This document shows, one piece after another, positions 37,605 through 47,413 of a DNA stretch of 64,000 nt. A model generated the notes under the pieces. The model saw only the letters and a program-made list of their open reading frames with translations. It searched no databases and had not been told where the DNA came from. The stretch is from DATKZM01 sp035527975. GTDB lineage: Bacteria; Pseudomonadota; Alphaproteobacteria; JAPULJ01. The position numbers and the translations under genes are program-made. Every line of letters begins with the position of its first letter. Position 1 is the first letter of the stretch. The stretch spans positions 123,326 through 187,325 of the forward strand of contig DATKZM010000085.1 of NCBI GenBank assembly GCA_035527975.1, written 5' to 3'.

Positions 37605-37745
37605 ACGAGGGCACTCCTTCTGGCTGTTCTGCGGCCCGGCGCCTCCAGGATGATCCCGTCTTAGGCTGCCCGGACCTAGCCGGCCTGCACCTTAGGTTGA
37701 CGCGAACGCCAACCACGGCCAATCCGGCAAGGAGCTATGTGAACG
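37605..37745 (-). promoter_or_regulatory. rpsF 5' leader, possible S6:S18 autoregulatory site
   Basis: About 140 nt lie between the predicted transcription start and the rpsF ATG. In many bacteria this leader binds the S6:S18 complex through a CCG-containing structure. GC-rich inverted segments (for example GGCCGGCTAGGTCCGGGC) are present, but I could not fold the consensus by eye, so the role is by position only. Confidence 0.25.
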
Positions 37746-37751
37746 GCGCAC

Positions 37752-37780
37752 TATATAGGAGGTGCCGGCCGGTGCCGCAA
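37752..37780 (-). promoter_or_regulatory. Promoter of the rpsF-rpsR-rplI operon
   Basis: On the minus strand TTGCGG (37780-37775), 17 bases, TATATA (37757-37752), with the start expected near 37745. Placement and spacing fit a housekeeping promoter. Confidence 0.6.
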
Positions 37781-37856
37781 GCGTGATCGGGCATGATCTC
37801 GCTCCGACCGCCGCCCCGATCATGGGGCGCCCGTTGATTCCCGGAGGCCGTACGCC

Positions 37857-38177
37857 GTGATCGAACTCATCTTCTATCCGATCCTCCCGTTCGTTGCCTT
37901 TCCGCCGCTCGCCCTTGTCGTCGCAGGCGCCTTCGGCTGGGCTCTCTGGCGCCGTCGCGGGGCGCCCATTGCCGGCCGCTTGGGCATCATCATCGCTGTC
38001 GCGGCATGGCTCGCCTTCGGCGCTTACGAAAGCTACATGTACGTCTGGTCACAGAGTGTGATCGCCCCGATCCGCGTCGATCTGCTGCTGCTGGCTCCGC
38101 TGCTCTATGTCTTGACGATCCCGGGCCTCATCCAGGCCTTCTTGCAACGTCGGGTCAATCGTTCAGATAGATCGTGA
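37857..38177 (+). CDS. Small membrane protein, 106 aa
   Basis: Unknown protein with three predicted spans: residues 3-32 (LIFYPILPFVAFPPLALVV), 44-62 (GIIIAVAAWLAFGAYESY) and 75-96 (DLLLLAPLLYVLTIPGL). The ends are basic and polar. GTG start at 37857 has GGAGG 9 bases upstream. The end overlaps the convergent gene at 38155 by 23 bases. No family recognised. Confidence 0.65.
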   Translation: MIELIFYPILPFVAFPPLALVVAGAFGWALWRRRGAPIAGRLGIIIAVAAWLAFGAYESYMYVWSQSVIAPIRVDLLLLAPLLYVLTIPGLIQAFLQRRVNRSDRS

Positions 38178-38697
38178 TCTCGTGATACTTGCCGCAGGCG
38201 TTCTCGTGCTGCCAGTTGTTGACGCGCAGATTGAGGCCAAGATGGCCAAGCAGCGCACGGCCCCGCGCTTCGGTCAGATGGGGGCAGCGCAGGATGAGGA
38301 CATGGAGGTTCACCTTGTTGGTTGCGTAAGCGCAGCGCACGGTGACGCCGGCGCGGCGCAGGATCGCACAATAGTCCTTGGCCGGCCGCGTCTTGGTGAC
38401 CACCCAGGCGCGGCGGCCACTCAGCCATGCCAGGCTGCCGCCCGTTCTGCCACTCGTATTGCCGCCGCGGGCCGCGGCTTCGGCATTCGCCTTTGCCTCG
38501 CGCGTCCGGCGCTCCGCCTCGGCGGTTTTGCGTTTTTCCTCGGCCAGACGCTGGCGCGCGGCCTCGGCGAGCTGTTTTTCGGTTGCCGCGCGCTCGCGTT
38601 CGCGCACAACCAGGAAAGCGCCGCCAGCGACCACCGCCACCAGCGCCACGGCGAGGATGACGGTCAGCCAGACAAAGCCGCGATTATTGCCGCTCAT
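38155..38697 (-). CDS. Single-span coiled-coil protein, 180 aa
   Basis: Unknown envelope protein. One N-terminal span (FVWLTVILAVALVAVVAGGAFLVV) is followed by a charged alpha-helical stretch (about residues 32-76, rich in Arg, Glu, Ala) likely to form a coiled coil, a Gly/Ser linker, then a small domain with four Cys (DYCAILRRAGVTVRCAY, LRCPHL, NACGKYHE). Its domain may be a periplasmic disulfide-bonded fold. It lies 31 bases downstream of the secreted-protein gene. Confidence 0.65.
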   Translation of the reverse strand: MSGNNRGFVWLTVILAVALVAVVAGGAFLVVRERERAATEKQLAEAARQRLAEEKRKTAEAERRTREAKANAEAAARGGNTSGRTGGSLAWLSGRRAWVVTKTRPAKDYCAILRRAGVTVRCAYATNKVNLHVLILRCPHLTEARGRALLGHLGLNLRVNNWQHENACGKYHEITIYLND

Positions 38698-38728
38698 TTC
38701 GCTGCCAGCCGGTCGCGGGATCGGCCGT

Positions 38729-39181
38729 TCACTTGCGCTTGATATCCAGGGTCAGGTCGCCCTTCTGGCCAGTGTTTCCGGTGGTCCAGACCGCCCGGAT
38801 GCTGCAGCGATCGGCGGAGATCGTCCCCACATGCGAGCCGCTCGTCAGGAAGATCGGCTGGCTGGGATGGCTTTCCCAGATTTCGATACGGCCGCTCTTC
38901 AGATTGACCTTGGCGCGGATCGCGATCCTCGTCGGTGGCGGGGCCAAATATATGCCGCCGCCGAACATGTTGAGCTTGCCTTCGCCGGCTGGCTCGGTGC
39001 GATCGAACCAGAAGCGTATGCGTTGCGGCGAGTTGGCCCCGCGCCACTTAAAAGTGCCATGATAAGGGTTCGCCTCGCTCGATTTGCAGGCTTTCCCATC
39101 GTCCCGCCCAACTGCATAGGCAGCTGATGCAACGATAAGACTGGCGACAACGATTGCCAGTGTCTTCACCTGGTGGCGCAT
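38729..39181 (-). CDS. Secreted hypothetical protein, 150 aa
   Basis: Function unknown. A Sec signal peptide (LAIVVASLIVASAAYA) is followed by a domain with two Cys (GKACKSS and DRCSIRAVW), probably bonded, and beta-rich sequence (RIRFWFDRTEP, RIAIRAKVNLKSGRIEIW). The family is not recognised. ATG 39181 has GAGGA 10 bases upstream. It is divergent from fabD. Confidence 0.65.
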   Translation of the reverse strand: MRHQVKTLAIVVASLIVASAAYAVGRDDGKACKSSEANPYHGTFKWRGANSPQRIRFWFDRTEPAGEGKLNMFGGGIYLAPPPTRIAIRAKVNLKSGRIEIWESHPSQPIFLTSGSHVGTISADRCSIRAVWTTGNTGQKGDLTLDIKRK

Positions 39182-39247
39182 TTTGTTCGTGTCCTCGTGC
39201 GCTATGCCCGAATGCTCCACAGTGCGGGTTGAAACATCTTGCGGCAA

Positions 39248-39276
39248 ATCTTATCGCCCGCCACCCATAGGCGCAA
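39248..39276 (-). promoter_or_regulatory. Weak promoter candidate for the secreted protein gene
   Basis: Minus strand TTGCGC (39276-39271), 17 bases, TAAGAT (39253-39248), 67 bases before the ATG at 39181. Confidence 0.3.
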
Positions 39277-39315
39277 AATTGGGATTGGCACAGCTTGAAA
39301 CCGAGCGGCTTCGCC

Positions 39316-39343
39316 TTGACACAGCCGGCATGGTGGCTATGAC
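39316..39343 (+). promoter_or_regulatory. Promoter of fabD
   Basis: TTGACA at 39316-39321 (perfect -35), 16 bases, TATGAC at 39338-39343; the expected start near 39350 leaves a leader of about 65 nt. Confidence 0.55.
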
Positions 39344-39415
39344 GCTGCGTTCGCGCTTTGCCGGCGCGAGCCAAAAATGCGGAACGGCAAAGCAACACGA
39401 AAAAGGGGCAATAGC

Positions 39416-40357
<942 letters not shown>

Positions 40358-40367
40358 GCCCGGAGCG

Positions 40368-40387
40368 CGCGGCCGGCCACGGCCGCG
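40368..40387. terminator. GC-rich hairpin after fabD
   Basis: CGCGGCCG-GCCA-CGGCCGCG, a perfect 8-bp stem 10 bases after the fabD stop, without a T-run. It could slow or end transcription between fabD and acpP, or mark an mRNA processing site. Confidence 0.4.
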
Positions 40388-40593
40388 TGTGGGCTTGCAA
40401 GCGGGGCGCTGAAACCCCATCATCATGGGATTGCAACGCCGTCGGCGTGGAACGCTGGCCAAGCGGGGGAAGAGTATGTTACGGAACGCCGCCCGTGGCG
40501 GCGTGAGCGCGCGGATGGGGCGGAGATGGACCGCCACTGCGGCTCCATTGAAAGCGTCCATCCAACAGTCGAGATCGCTTGAGGATAACGAAT

Positions 40594-40830
40594 ATGAGTG
40601 ATGTTGCCGAGCGCGTGAAAAAAATTGTCGTCGAGCATCTTGGTGTCGACGAGGCCAAGGTCGCGGACAACGCCAACTTCATCGAGGATCTGGGCGCCGA
40701 CAGCCTGGATACCGTCGAGCTGGTTATGGCGTTCGAAGAAGAGTTCAGTTGCGAAATCCCCGACGACGCGGCGGAGAAGATCGTCACCGTCAAGGATGCC
40801 ATCGACTACATCAAGAAGATCGCAGCCTGA
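40594..40830 (+). CDS. acpP: Acyl carrier protein
   Basis: Carrier of growing acyl chains; 78 aa, acidic. The phosphopantetheine attachment Ser lies in the DSLDTVEL motif (near residue 36) with the normal helices (FEEEFSCEIPDDAAEKI, VKDAIDYIKK). ATG 40594 has GAGGAT 7 bases upstream. A 236-base non-coding gap with no fabG precedes it; fabF follows 108 bases later. Confidence 0.98.
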   Translation: MSDVAERVKKIVVEHLGVDEAKVADNANFIEDLGADSLDTVELVMAFEEEFSCEIPDDAAEKIVTVKDAIDYIKKIAA

Positions 40831-40938
40831 CCAGGGCCGGACTTGTCCGGCATGCCGCTGGCCCAGCGCACCTTATGCCCAACCCGTGCCTCTGTCTTAG
40901 GAGCGCTCGGACAATCATGAACAGTCAGCGATAGGCGG

Positions 40939-42201
40939 ATGAGACGGGTAGTCGTCACCGGCCTGGGGATCGTGGCACCGCTTGGCGTCGGGGTTGAGGC
41001 TGTGTGGAAGCGCCTAATCGAGGGCCATTCCGGCATTACCGGCGTTCAGGGCTTCGATGTCTCCGATTTGCCGGCCAAGATCGCAGGTGTGATCCCGCGC
41101 GGCGAAACGACCGAAGGCCGTTTCAATGCCGACGATTGGATGGCACCCAAGGACCAGCGCAAGGTCGATCCCTTCATACTCTACGCCATGGCCGCGGCGA
41201 CCCAAGCAGTGGAAGACGCCGGCTGGACCCCCGATGAAGAGGAAGACCAAGACCGTACCGGCGTCATGATCGGCTCCGGCATTGGCGGCCTGCAGGGCAT
41301 TTACGAAGGCTCGATCACGCTGCACGAACGTGGACCGCGCCGGCTAAGCCCGTTTTTTATACCCTCTTGCCTAGTCAATCTCGCCTCAGGCCAGGTTTCG
41401 ATCAAGTATCGATTTCGCGGCCCCAACCATTCCGTGGTGACGGCGTGCTCGACGGGCGCGCACGCGATCGGCGATGCCAGCCGGCTGATCGGCCATGGCG
41501 ACGCCGATGTCATGGTCGCCGGCGGCGCCGAAGCGGCGGTCTGCAGGATCGGCATTGCCGGTTTCGCCGCGGCCCGCGCGCTTTCGACCAATTTCAACGA
41601 CGAGCCGCATCGTGCCTCGCGGCCCTGGGACAAGGACCGTGACGGCTTCGTCATGGGCGAGGGCGCGGGCATCGTGGTGTTGGAAGAGTTGGAGCATGCA
41701 AAGAAACGCGGCGCCAACATTTACGCCGAGGTGATCGGTTACGGCCTGTCAGGCGACGCGCACCACATCACTGCGCCTGCTGCCGACGGCAATGGCGGCT
41801 TCCGCGCCATGACCAACGCGCTCAAGAGCGCCGGACTTGGGCCCGAAGACATCGACTATATCAACGCCCATGGCACGTCGACGCCGCTCGGCGACGAGAT
41901 CGAGGTGAACGCGGTCAAACGCCTTTTCGACGATCACTCATACAAGCTCTCCATGTCGTCGACCAAATCGGCGATCGGGCACTTGCTGGGTGCCGCGGGC
42001 AGCGTGGAGGCGATCTTCTCGATCATGGCACTCAACACCGGTGTGTTGCCGCCGACGCTCAATCTCGACAATCCGTCCGAGGGCTGTGATATCGATCTGG
42101 TGCCCAAGCAGGCAAAGGAGCGGACGGTCAAACACGTACTCACCAATTCCTTCGGCTTCGGCGGGACCAACGCCAGCCTGATCTTCGGCGCGGCACCTTA
42201 A
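40939..42201 (+). CDS. fabF: 3-oxoacyl-ACP synthase II
   Basis: Condensing enzyme of fatty acid elongation; 420 aa. Cys-His-His triad visible: VTACSTGAHAIGDA, NAHGTSTPLGD and KSAIGHLLGAAGS. MRRVVVTGLGIVAPLG start. It is followed 3 bases later by mltG, the conserved alphaproteobacterial order. Confidence 0.97.
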   Translation: MRRVVVTGLGIVAPLGVGVEAVWKRLIEGHSGITGVQGFDVSDLPAKIAGVIPRGETTEGRFNADDWMAPKDQRKVDPFILYAMAAATQAVEDAGWTPDEEEDQDRTGVMIGSGIGGLQGIYEGSITLHERGPRRLSPFFIPSCLVNLASGQVSIKYRFRGPNHSVVTACSTGAHAIGDASRLIGHGDADVMVAGGAEAAVCRIGIAGFAAARALSTNFNDEPHRASRPWDKDRDGFVMGEGAGIVVLEELEHAKKRGANIYAEVIGYGLSGDAHHITAPAADGNGGFRAMTNALKSAGLGPEDIDYINAHGTSTPLGDEIEVNAVKRLFDDHSYKLSMSSTKSAIGHLLGAAGSVEAIFSIMALNTGVLPPTLNLDNPSEGCDIDLVPKQAKERTVKHVLTNSFGFGGTNASLIFGAAP

Positions 42202-42204
42202 CCG

Positions 42205-43272
42205 ATGCGGCGTGTTCTCGCGGCGGTGCTCGGACTGTTCATCGGCCTCGCCGCGGTCGTCGGGCTGCTTGGCTATTGGGGTTTGAAGACCTACACCGCC
42301 GCCGGGCCGTTGCGCGAAGCGACAACCGTTGTCATTCCGAAGGGCTCCGGCCGCGATGCCATCCTGCGCCGTCTGCTTGCTGTCGGAGTGATCGAGGATC
42401 CGGTGGTTTTCCGTGTCGCCATGCGCTTGACCCGCAGCGCCGGCCGTTTGAAGGCCGGCGAGTACCGCTTTCCGCCACGCGTCAGCATGAAGCGGGTACT
42501 GGCGCGGATCGTTGCGGGCAAGACGGTGCTGCGCATGTTCACCGCGCATGAGGGACTCACGACCTATCAGATCCTGGAACGTCTCAAGGCAACCGACGGC
42601 CTGGAAGGCGATGTGTCGTTGGCGCCGCGCGAGGGCGCGTTGCTGCCCGAGACCTACAGCTTTGCACTCGGCGATAAGCGCGATGCCATCGTCAAGCGGA
42701 TGCGCGATGCGATGGCGGCGGCGCTCAACGAGCTTTGGCAAAAGCGCGCCAAGGATTTGCCGTTCAAGACCAAACGCGAGGCACTCATCCTCGCCTCGAT
42801 CATCGAGAAGGAAACCGGTAAGGCCGGCGAGCGAGTGCGGGTCGCGGCGGTCTTCGTCAATCGGCTGCGCAAAGGCATGCGCCTCCAGACCGACCCGACC
42901 GTGATCTATGGCATCACCAAGGGAAAAGGCCCGCTGGGCCGCCGGTTGCTGACCAAGGACCTGGAGCGCAAGACGCCCTACAACACCTACCGGATCGATG
43001 GCCTGCCGCCGGGCCCGATCGCAAATCCCGGCCACGCCGCCATCGCCGCCGCGCTCAACCCGGCCAAGACCAAGGAGCTTTACTTCGTCGCCGACGGGAC
43101 CGGCGGTCATGCCTTCGCCGAGACGCTGGAAGAGCACAACAAGAACGTCGCCCGCTGGCGCGAGCTGCGCCGCCAACGCGAAGCGGAAGCGGCGAAGAAA
43201 AAGGCCGAGGAAGCGAAAAAGACCAACGGCGACGGCAGCAGCAAAACAGGCAACGGCGGCAGCACGAATTAA
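42205..43272 (+). CDS. mltG: Endolytic murein transglycosylase MltG
   Basis: Inner-membrane lytic transglycosylase that sets glycan strand length; 355 aa. One N-terminal span (residues 4-27), LysM-like domain (VVIPKGSGRDAILRRL), catalytic Glu in ILASIIEKETGKAGE and the YceG signature RLRKGMRLQTDPTVIYGI. The C-terminal tail is Lys/Glu-rich then Gly/Asn/Ser. It starts 3 bases after fabF. Confidence 0.95.
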   Translation: MRRVLAAVLGLFIGLAAVVGLLGYWGLKTYTAAGPLREATTVVIPKGSGRDAILRRLLAVGVIEDPVVFRVAMRLTRSAGRLKAGEYRFPPRVSMKRVLARIVAGKTVLRMFTAHEGLTTYQILERLKATDGLEGDVSLAPREGALLPETYSFALGDKRDAIVKRMRDAMAAALNELWQKRAKDLPFKTKREALILASIIEKETGKAGERVRVAAVFVNRLRKGMRLQTDPTVIYGITKGKGPLGRRLLTKDLERKTPYNTYRIDGLPPGPIANPGHAAIAAALNPAKTKELYFVADGTGGHAFAETLEEHNKNVARWRELRRQREAEAAKKKAEEAKKTNGDGSSKTGNGGSTN

Positions 43273-43282
43273 TGCCGAGCGC

Positions 43283-44320
43283 CTACCGGACACTGTCCGC
43301 GCGTCCAAGCGACTTATAGCGTCGCCGGTAGCGGGCCGGCGTGGTGCCGGTGCGCCGTTTGAACAGGCGTCGGAAGAACGTTGGATCTTCGTAGCCGATC
43401 GCCCGCCCGACTGCGTCGGTGGGCTCCTCGGTCGTTTCGAGAAGTTGTTTGGCCTCTTCGATGCGCAGCGTCTGCACATACTCAACCGGCGAATAGCCGG
43501 TGGCCGACCTGAAGCGTCGTTTGAACGTGCGCTCCGGCAGCCCCGCGCGCTCCACCATGCGGGCAGCCGGCGAGGCGGCGGCGTAGTGATTGGCGATCCA
43601 GCTCTGGGCGTCGGCGATGACTGCATCGTCGTGTCGCCGCGGCCGGCCGACCGCCATGTACGGCAGCTGGCCCTCGCTGCGGTCGCCGAACACAAAGACC
43701 TTGGCCGTGCGGACCGCCTCCGTCTGACCGCAGAACCGCGCGACAAGGTAGAGCGCCAGATCTTCCCAGGACGAGGCGCCGCCGCTTGTGATGACACGGT
43801 GCTCCGGGCCGGTTGGGACGAGAATGCGCTCGGGTCTCAGCATCACGGCGGGGAAAAAGCGCGCGAAAAGATCGGTCATTGACCAGTGTGTCGTCGCGTC
43901 CTGGCCATCGAGCAGCCCTGTATCGGCCAGCAGCACCGATCCCGAGCACACCGAACAGATATGCGCGCCATCGTCGTGCCGGCGGCGGATCCAGTCGGCG
44001 ACCTTTGGCCAACGACCGCGCGGGTCCTCATCGGTGGCAAGGGCAAGATCGGCCACGATTATGATGTCGGTCGCGTCGATCTCGCCGAGCGATGCATGCG
44101 GGGCGATCGGCGTGCCGGCGGCGCAGGTGAACATGGCACCGTCGGGTGAGACGATCTTCACATCGAATAGTGGCGCGCTTTCCGACGCTCCGGTCAGAAA
44201 CGGCCAGGCCACGCCGGCCGATGTGAAGACCTCGTATAAGCCATAGAGCGCCGCGGGCGTGCTCTCCGGCAACGCCAGTAGGCTCACCGATACCGGCCGG
44301 TTTCCCGCGCTTGTCGTCAT
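43283..44320 (-). CDS. GlxA family transcriptional regulator (DJ-1/PfpI + AraC HTH)
   Basis: Regulator with an N-terminal class I glutamine-amidotransferase-like domain (VSVSLLALPESTPAALYGLYEV at the start, ICSVCSGSVLLADTGLLDG in the middle) and a C-terminal AraC/XylS helix-turn-helix pair (AARMVERAGLPERTFKRRF, VGRAIGYEDPTFFRRLFKR); 345 aa. ATG 44320 is chosen over 44419. It is divergent from the methyltransferase gene at 44476 with 155 bases between, so it probably regulates that gene. Ligand unknown. Confidence 0.92.
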   Translation of the reverse strand: MTTSAGNRPVSVSLLALPESTPAALYGLYEVFTSAGVAWPFLTGASESAPLFDVKIVSPDGAMFTCAAGTPIAPHASLGEIDATDIIIVADLALATDEDPRGRWPKVADWIRRRHDDGAHICSVCSGSVLLADTGLLDGQDATTHWSMTDLFARFFPAVMLRPERILVPTGPEHRVITSGGASSWEDLALYLVARFCGQTEAVRTAKVFVFGDRSEGQLPYMAVGRPRRHDDAVIADAQSWIANHYAAASPAARMVERAGLPERTFKRRFRSATGYSPVEYVQTLRIEEAKQLLETTEEPTDAVGRAIGYEDPTFFRRLFKRRTGTTPARYRRRYKSLGRADSVR

Positions 44321-44475
44321 CGAGCCAATTTGGCAGATAAACCCCGTTTGTGTCCATTGTCGCTCTAGCGGGCGATTCGCTCCAAGCCTAGTTTCGGCCC
44401 GCAACGCAACGGAACCCAACTAGCCCAATTCAGTGGCGCCGGGTTTCGCCCCTTCCATCCAATCGGAGAAATGCA

Positions 44476-45558
44476 ATGAATATGGCTGCACCAGTCGCGC
44501 TGTCGTTCGACCAGCACACAGCGGAACTATTCGCAGAGAAGATCGGCGGGATCGTGAATTCCGGCGCTGTATCGGTCATGCTGTCGATCGGCCACCGCAC
44601 AGGTCTGTTAGATACGCTGGCCATGCTGCCGCCCAGCACCAGCGCCCAGATCGCCGAGGCTGCGGCGCTGTCCGAACGCTATGTCCGCGAGTGGCTTGCC
44701 GTGATGGTGACGGCCGGCATCGTGGACTACGCACCGAAAGCACGGCGCTATCATCTTCCTGACGAGCACGCATCCTGCCTGACACACAATGCGCCACTGG
44801 GCAATCTGGCGATCTACGCCCAGTTCGTACCGATGTCGGGGGCGGTACAGGACCGTATCGTTGAGTGTTTCAAAACCGGCGATGGGACCCGCTACGACGA
44901 CTATCCGTGCTTTCACGCCATCATGGCAGAGGACAGCGCCCAGAACGTCGTGGCACCGCTTTTCGATGCGGTGTTGCCGCTGGCTGAGGGCCTTGCGGCG
45001 CGGCTTGAAGCCGGGATCGACGTCCTCGACGCCGGATGCGGCGCCGGCGGGACCCTCATCGCAATGGCGGCGCGTTATCCCAACAGCCGCTTTACCGGCT
45101 ACGATCTGTGCCCGGACGCCGTTGCCGCGGCGCGGCAAGCGGCCGGAGCCGTGTCCAACATCCGCTTCGAGCAGTGCGATCTGACCGGCTTCAGCGAGCC
45201 GGGCGCTTTCGATCTCGTCACATCATTCGATGCGATCCACGACCAGAAAGATCCCCAAGGCGTATTGGCCGGCATTCACGGCGCGCTGCGGCCGGGCGGT
45301 GTTCATCTGATGCAGGATATCGGCGGTTCGGCCTCGCTGGAAAATAACCTCGACTTTCCGTTCGCAGCGTTTCTCTACACGGCGTCCTGTATGCATTGCA
45401 TGCCTGTTTTCCTGGGCCAGGGCGGCGCGGGCTTGGGCACGATGTGGGGCTGGGAGACGGCCGAGCGGATGCTGGGCCAAGCGGGTTTTCGTTCGATCGA
45501 GCGTCACGTTCTGGATCACGATCCGATGAATGTCTGGTTCGTCTCGCGCAAGGACTGA
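44476..45558 (+). CDS. Class I SAM methyltransferase with N-terminal winged-helix domain
   Basis: 360 aa. The N-terminal part (about residues 15-100) is a winged-helix dimerisation domain (TSAQIAEAAALSERYVREWLAVM), the C-terminal part a Rossmann methyltransferase with motif I VLDAGCGAGGTLI and the DAIHDQKDP segment. The layout is that of small-molecule O- or N-methyltransferases (Rv2258c-like). Cys clusters (ASCMHCMPVFL) are unusual. GGAGA precedes ATG 44476. Divergently arranged with a GlxA-type regulator. Substrate unknown. Confidence 0.85.
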   Translation: MNMAAPVALSFDQHTAELFAEKIGGIVNSGAVSVMLSIGHRTGLLDTLAMLPPSTSAQIAEAAALSERYVREWLAVMVTAGIVDYAPKARRYHLPDEHASCLTHNAPLGNLAIYAQFVPMSGAVQDRIVECFKTGDGTRYDDYPCFHAIMAEDSAQNVVAPLFDAVLPLAEGLAARLEAGIDVLDAGCGAGGTLIAMAARYPNSRFTGYDLCPDAVAAARQAAGAVSNIRFEQCDLTGFSEPGAFDLVTSFDAIHDQKDPQGVLAGIHGALRPGGVHLMQDIGGSASLENNLDFPFAAFLYTASCMHCMPVFLGQGGAGLGTMWGWETAERMLGQAGFRSIERHVLDHDPMNVWFVSRKD

Positions 45559-45577
45559 ACGGAGATGCGGCCGTCGA

Positions 45578-46387
45578 TCAATCCTTGGCGGCCGCATCCT
45601 TCCTCGGCAGCATTCTCAGCAGCGGATCGGTCAGCGCGACCGGCAGGCCGGCGATCAGGCGCGCCAGCCAGTACATCGTCAGCGGAAAGGCAATGCGCCC
45701 CTTGTTGCGCCGCAAGGCCCGCTTGATCTTGCGAGCCGCCCGGTCGGCATCCATCAGCATCGGCATCGGGAACTTGTTGCGCGCCGTTATGCGGCTGTGG
45801 ACATAGCCGGGGCAGATCACGTTGACCTCGATGCCGCGGTGATGCAGCTCGCCGCGCATCGCCTCGCCATAGATGCGGACCGCGGCCTTGCTGGCGCAAT
45901 AGGACGGCGCCCCGGGAAGCCCGCGAAACGAGACCAGCGAGCTCATGATCGCGATCTGCCCCCGTTTGGTTGTGGGCTTGCCGTCGGGCCGCGTGGGGTC
46001 ACGCGCCAGCATCGCCTCGATTGCCGGCAGCACGGTGTTCATCACGCCGTCGATGTTGATGGCCAGCACGTCGCGCGCTTGCGCGGCATGTTCGCGGCCG
46101 CCGCCGGTGCCGGCTGACACGCCGGCATTCGCGACCACGAGATCGATCGGGCGCTCGGCCTCGATTTTTGCGATCCAGTCCGCCATCGCCGCCGCGTCGG
46201 TAACGTCGATCACTCGGGCGTCGATCATGGCGCCCTTGTTGCGGCAGCGCTGGCGGATCTCGCCCAGCCGCGCCGCGTCGCGTCCGCTAAGGGCGAGAAA
46301 GACGTCGTGCGTGGCATAGGCGACAGCAAGCGCCTCGCCGATGCCGCTGGAGGCGCCTGTGATCAGGATGGTTTTGGGATCGCGCAT
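45578..46387 (-). CDS. Short-chain dehydrogenase/reductase
   Basis: Classical SDR, 269 aa: TGASSGIG cofactor site, NAGVSAG, catalytic Ser in MSSLVSFRG and YCASK. The C-terminal extension has a hydrophobic stretch (TMYWLARLIAGLPVALTDPLL) as in membrane-associated SDRs that act on lipids or steroids. Convergent with the methyltransferase (19 bases apart) and divergent from yicC. Substrate unknown. Confidence 0.87.
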   Translation of the reverse strand: MRDPKTILITGASSGIGEALAVAYATHDVFLALSGRDAARLGEIRQRCRNKGAMIDARVIDVTDAAAMADWIAKIEAERPIDLVVANAGVSAGTGGGREHAAQARDVLAINIDGVMNTVLPAIEAMLARDPTRPDGKPTTKRGQIAIMSSLVSFRGLPGAPSYCASKAAVRIYGEAMRGELHHRGIEVNVICPGYVHSRITARNKFPMPMLMDADRAARKIKRALRRNKGRIAFPLTMYWLARLIAGLPVALTDPLLRMLPRKDAAAKD

Positions 46388-46515
46388 CGCGAGCGGGCCG
46401 CCGGGCGCTTGTTGCCGTACCGGGCGCGGTATATAGAGGGTTGCGCGCGCTTAGGCTAGCGCGGACGTGCTTTACGCTTGGCGCACGGGGGAGATTTCGT
46501 GGAGCAGGGGGGCGG

Positions 46516-47403
46516 GTGACGATTTTCAGCATGACCGGTTTTGCCCGCGAGGAAGGTGCCGACGAGGGTGCCCAGTGGGTCTGGGAGGCGCGCAGCGTCA
46601 ACGCCCGCGGCCTCGACATCCGCTGCAAGCTGCCGCCCGGCCTCGATCGGATCGAGGCGCCGGCGCGCGAGGCCGTCGCGGCGCGCGTCAGGCGCGGCTC
46701 CGTCTCGATCAATCTCACCCTGACACGCCGGTCCGGCGAGGGCGCGCTGAGGATCAACCGCGCATTACTCGACGAGGTGATCCGCCTGCGCGACGATTTG
46801 GGCGATATCGTCGATCCCGCCCCGCCGCGCCTTGAGGCGCTGCTGGCGGTGCGCGGCGTCTTGGAGCTTGCTGGGGAGGAGCCGGATGAGACGGCTGAGA
46901 AGGCGCGCGATGCGGCGCTGCTCGCCTCGCTGGGGCGCACCCTCGACGCGCTGGCGGTGATGCGGGGCGAGGAGGGCGCCCGCTTGGGGGATATTTTTGC
47001 CGATCAGCTTGCCGAGCTTTCGGCGCTTGCCGGGTCTGCCGGCGAGACCGCCGCCGTGCAGCCGGGCGCGATCAAGGCGCGCCTCGCACAGCAGGTCGCG
47101 GCGCTCATCGAGGCCGATCCGGCATTGCCCGAGGAGCGCCTGGCCCAGGAAGCCGCGCTGCTTGCCGCCAAGGCCGACGTTGCCGAGGAGCTTGACCGGC
47201 TGGGCGCGCATGTCGCTGCCGTACGCGATCTCATATCCGCAGACGAGCCGGTGGGCCGGCGCCTCGATTTTCTGTGCCAGGAGCTCAACCGCGAGGCCAA
47301 TACGCTCTGCGCCAAGTCCTCCGATATCGCGCTTACCAATATCGGTCTGGCCTTGAAGGCCGCGATCGAACGCCTGCGCGAGCAGGTCCAGAACGTCGAG
47401 TAG
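46516..47403 (+). CDS. yicC: YicC family endoribonuclease / stress protein
   Basis: YicC/YloC family protein, 295 aa; in E. coli linked to sRNA degradation and stationary-phase growth. N-terminal core SMTGFAREEG and VNARGLDIRCKLP, C-terminal DUF1732 with GRRLDFLCQELNREANTLCAKS. The start is read as GTG 46516 (MTIFSMTGFAR), the form found in relatives. The order yicC-gmk is conserved. Confidence 0.93.
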   Translation: MTIFSMTGFAREEGADEGAQWVWEARSVNARGLDIRCKLPPGLDRIEAPAREAVAARVRRGSVSINLTLTRRSGEGALRINRALLDEVIRLRDDLGDIVDPAPPRLEALLAVRGVLELAGEEPDETAEKARDAALLASLGRTLDALAVMRGEEGARLGDIFADQLAELSALAGSAGETAAVQPGAIKARLAQQVAALIEADPALPEERLAQEAALLAAKADVAEELDRLGAHVAAVRDLISADEPVGRRLDFLCQELNREANTLCAKSSDIALTNIGLALKAAIERLREQVQNVE

Positions 47404-47413
47404 CGCATCCGCG

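Noticed and set aside
41938..43797. 619-codon minus-strand open frame across fabF, mltG and the regulator
   Set aside because: It runs antisense through three confidently identified genes and has Arg/Ala-rich low-information sequence.
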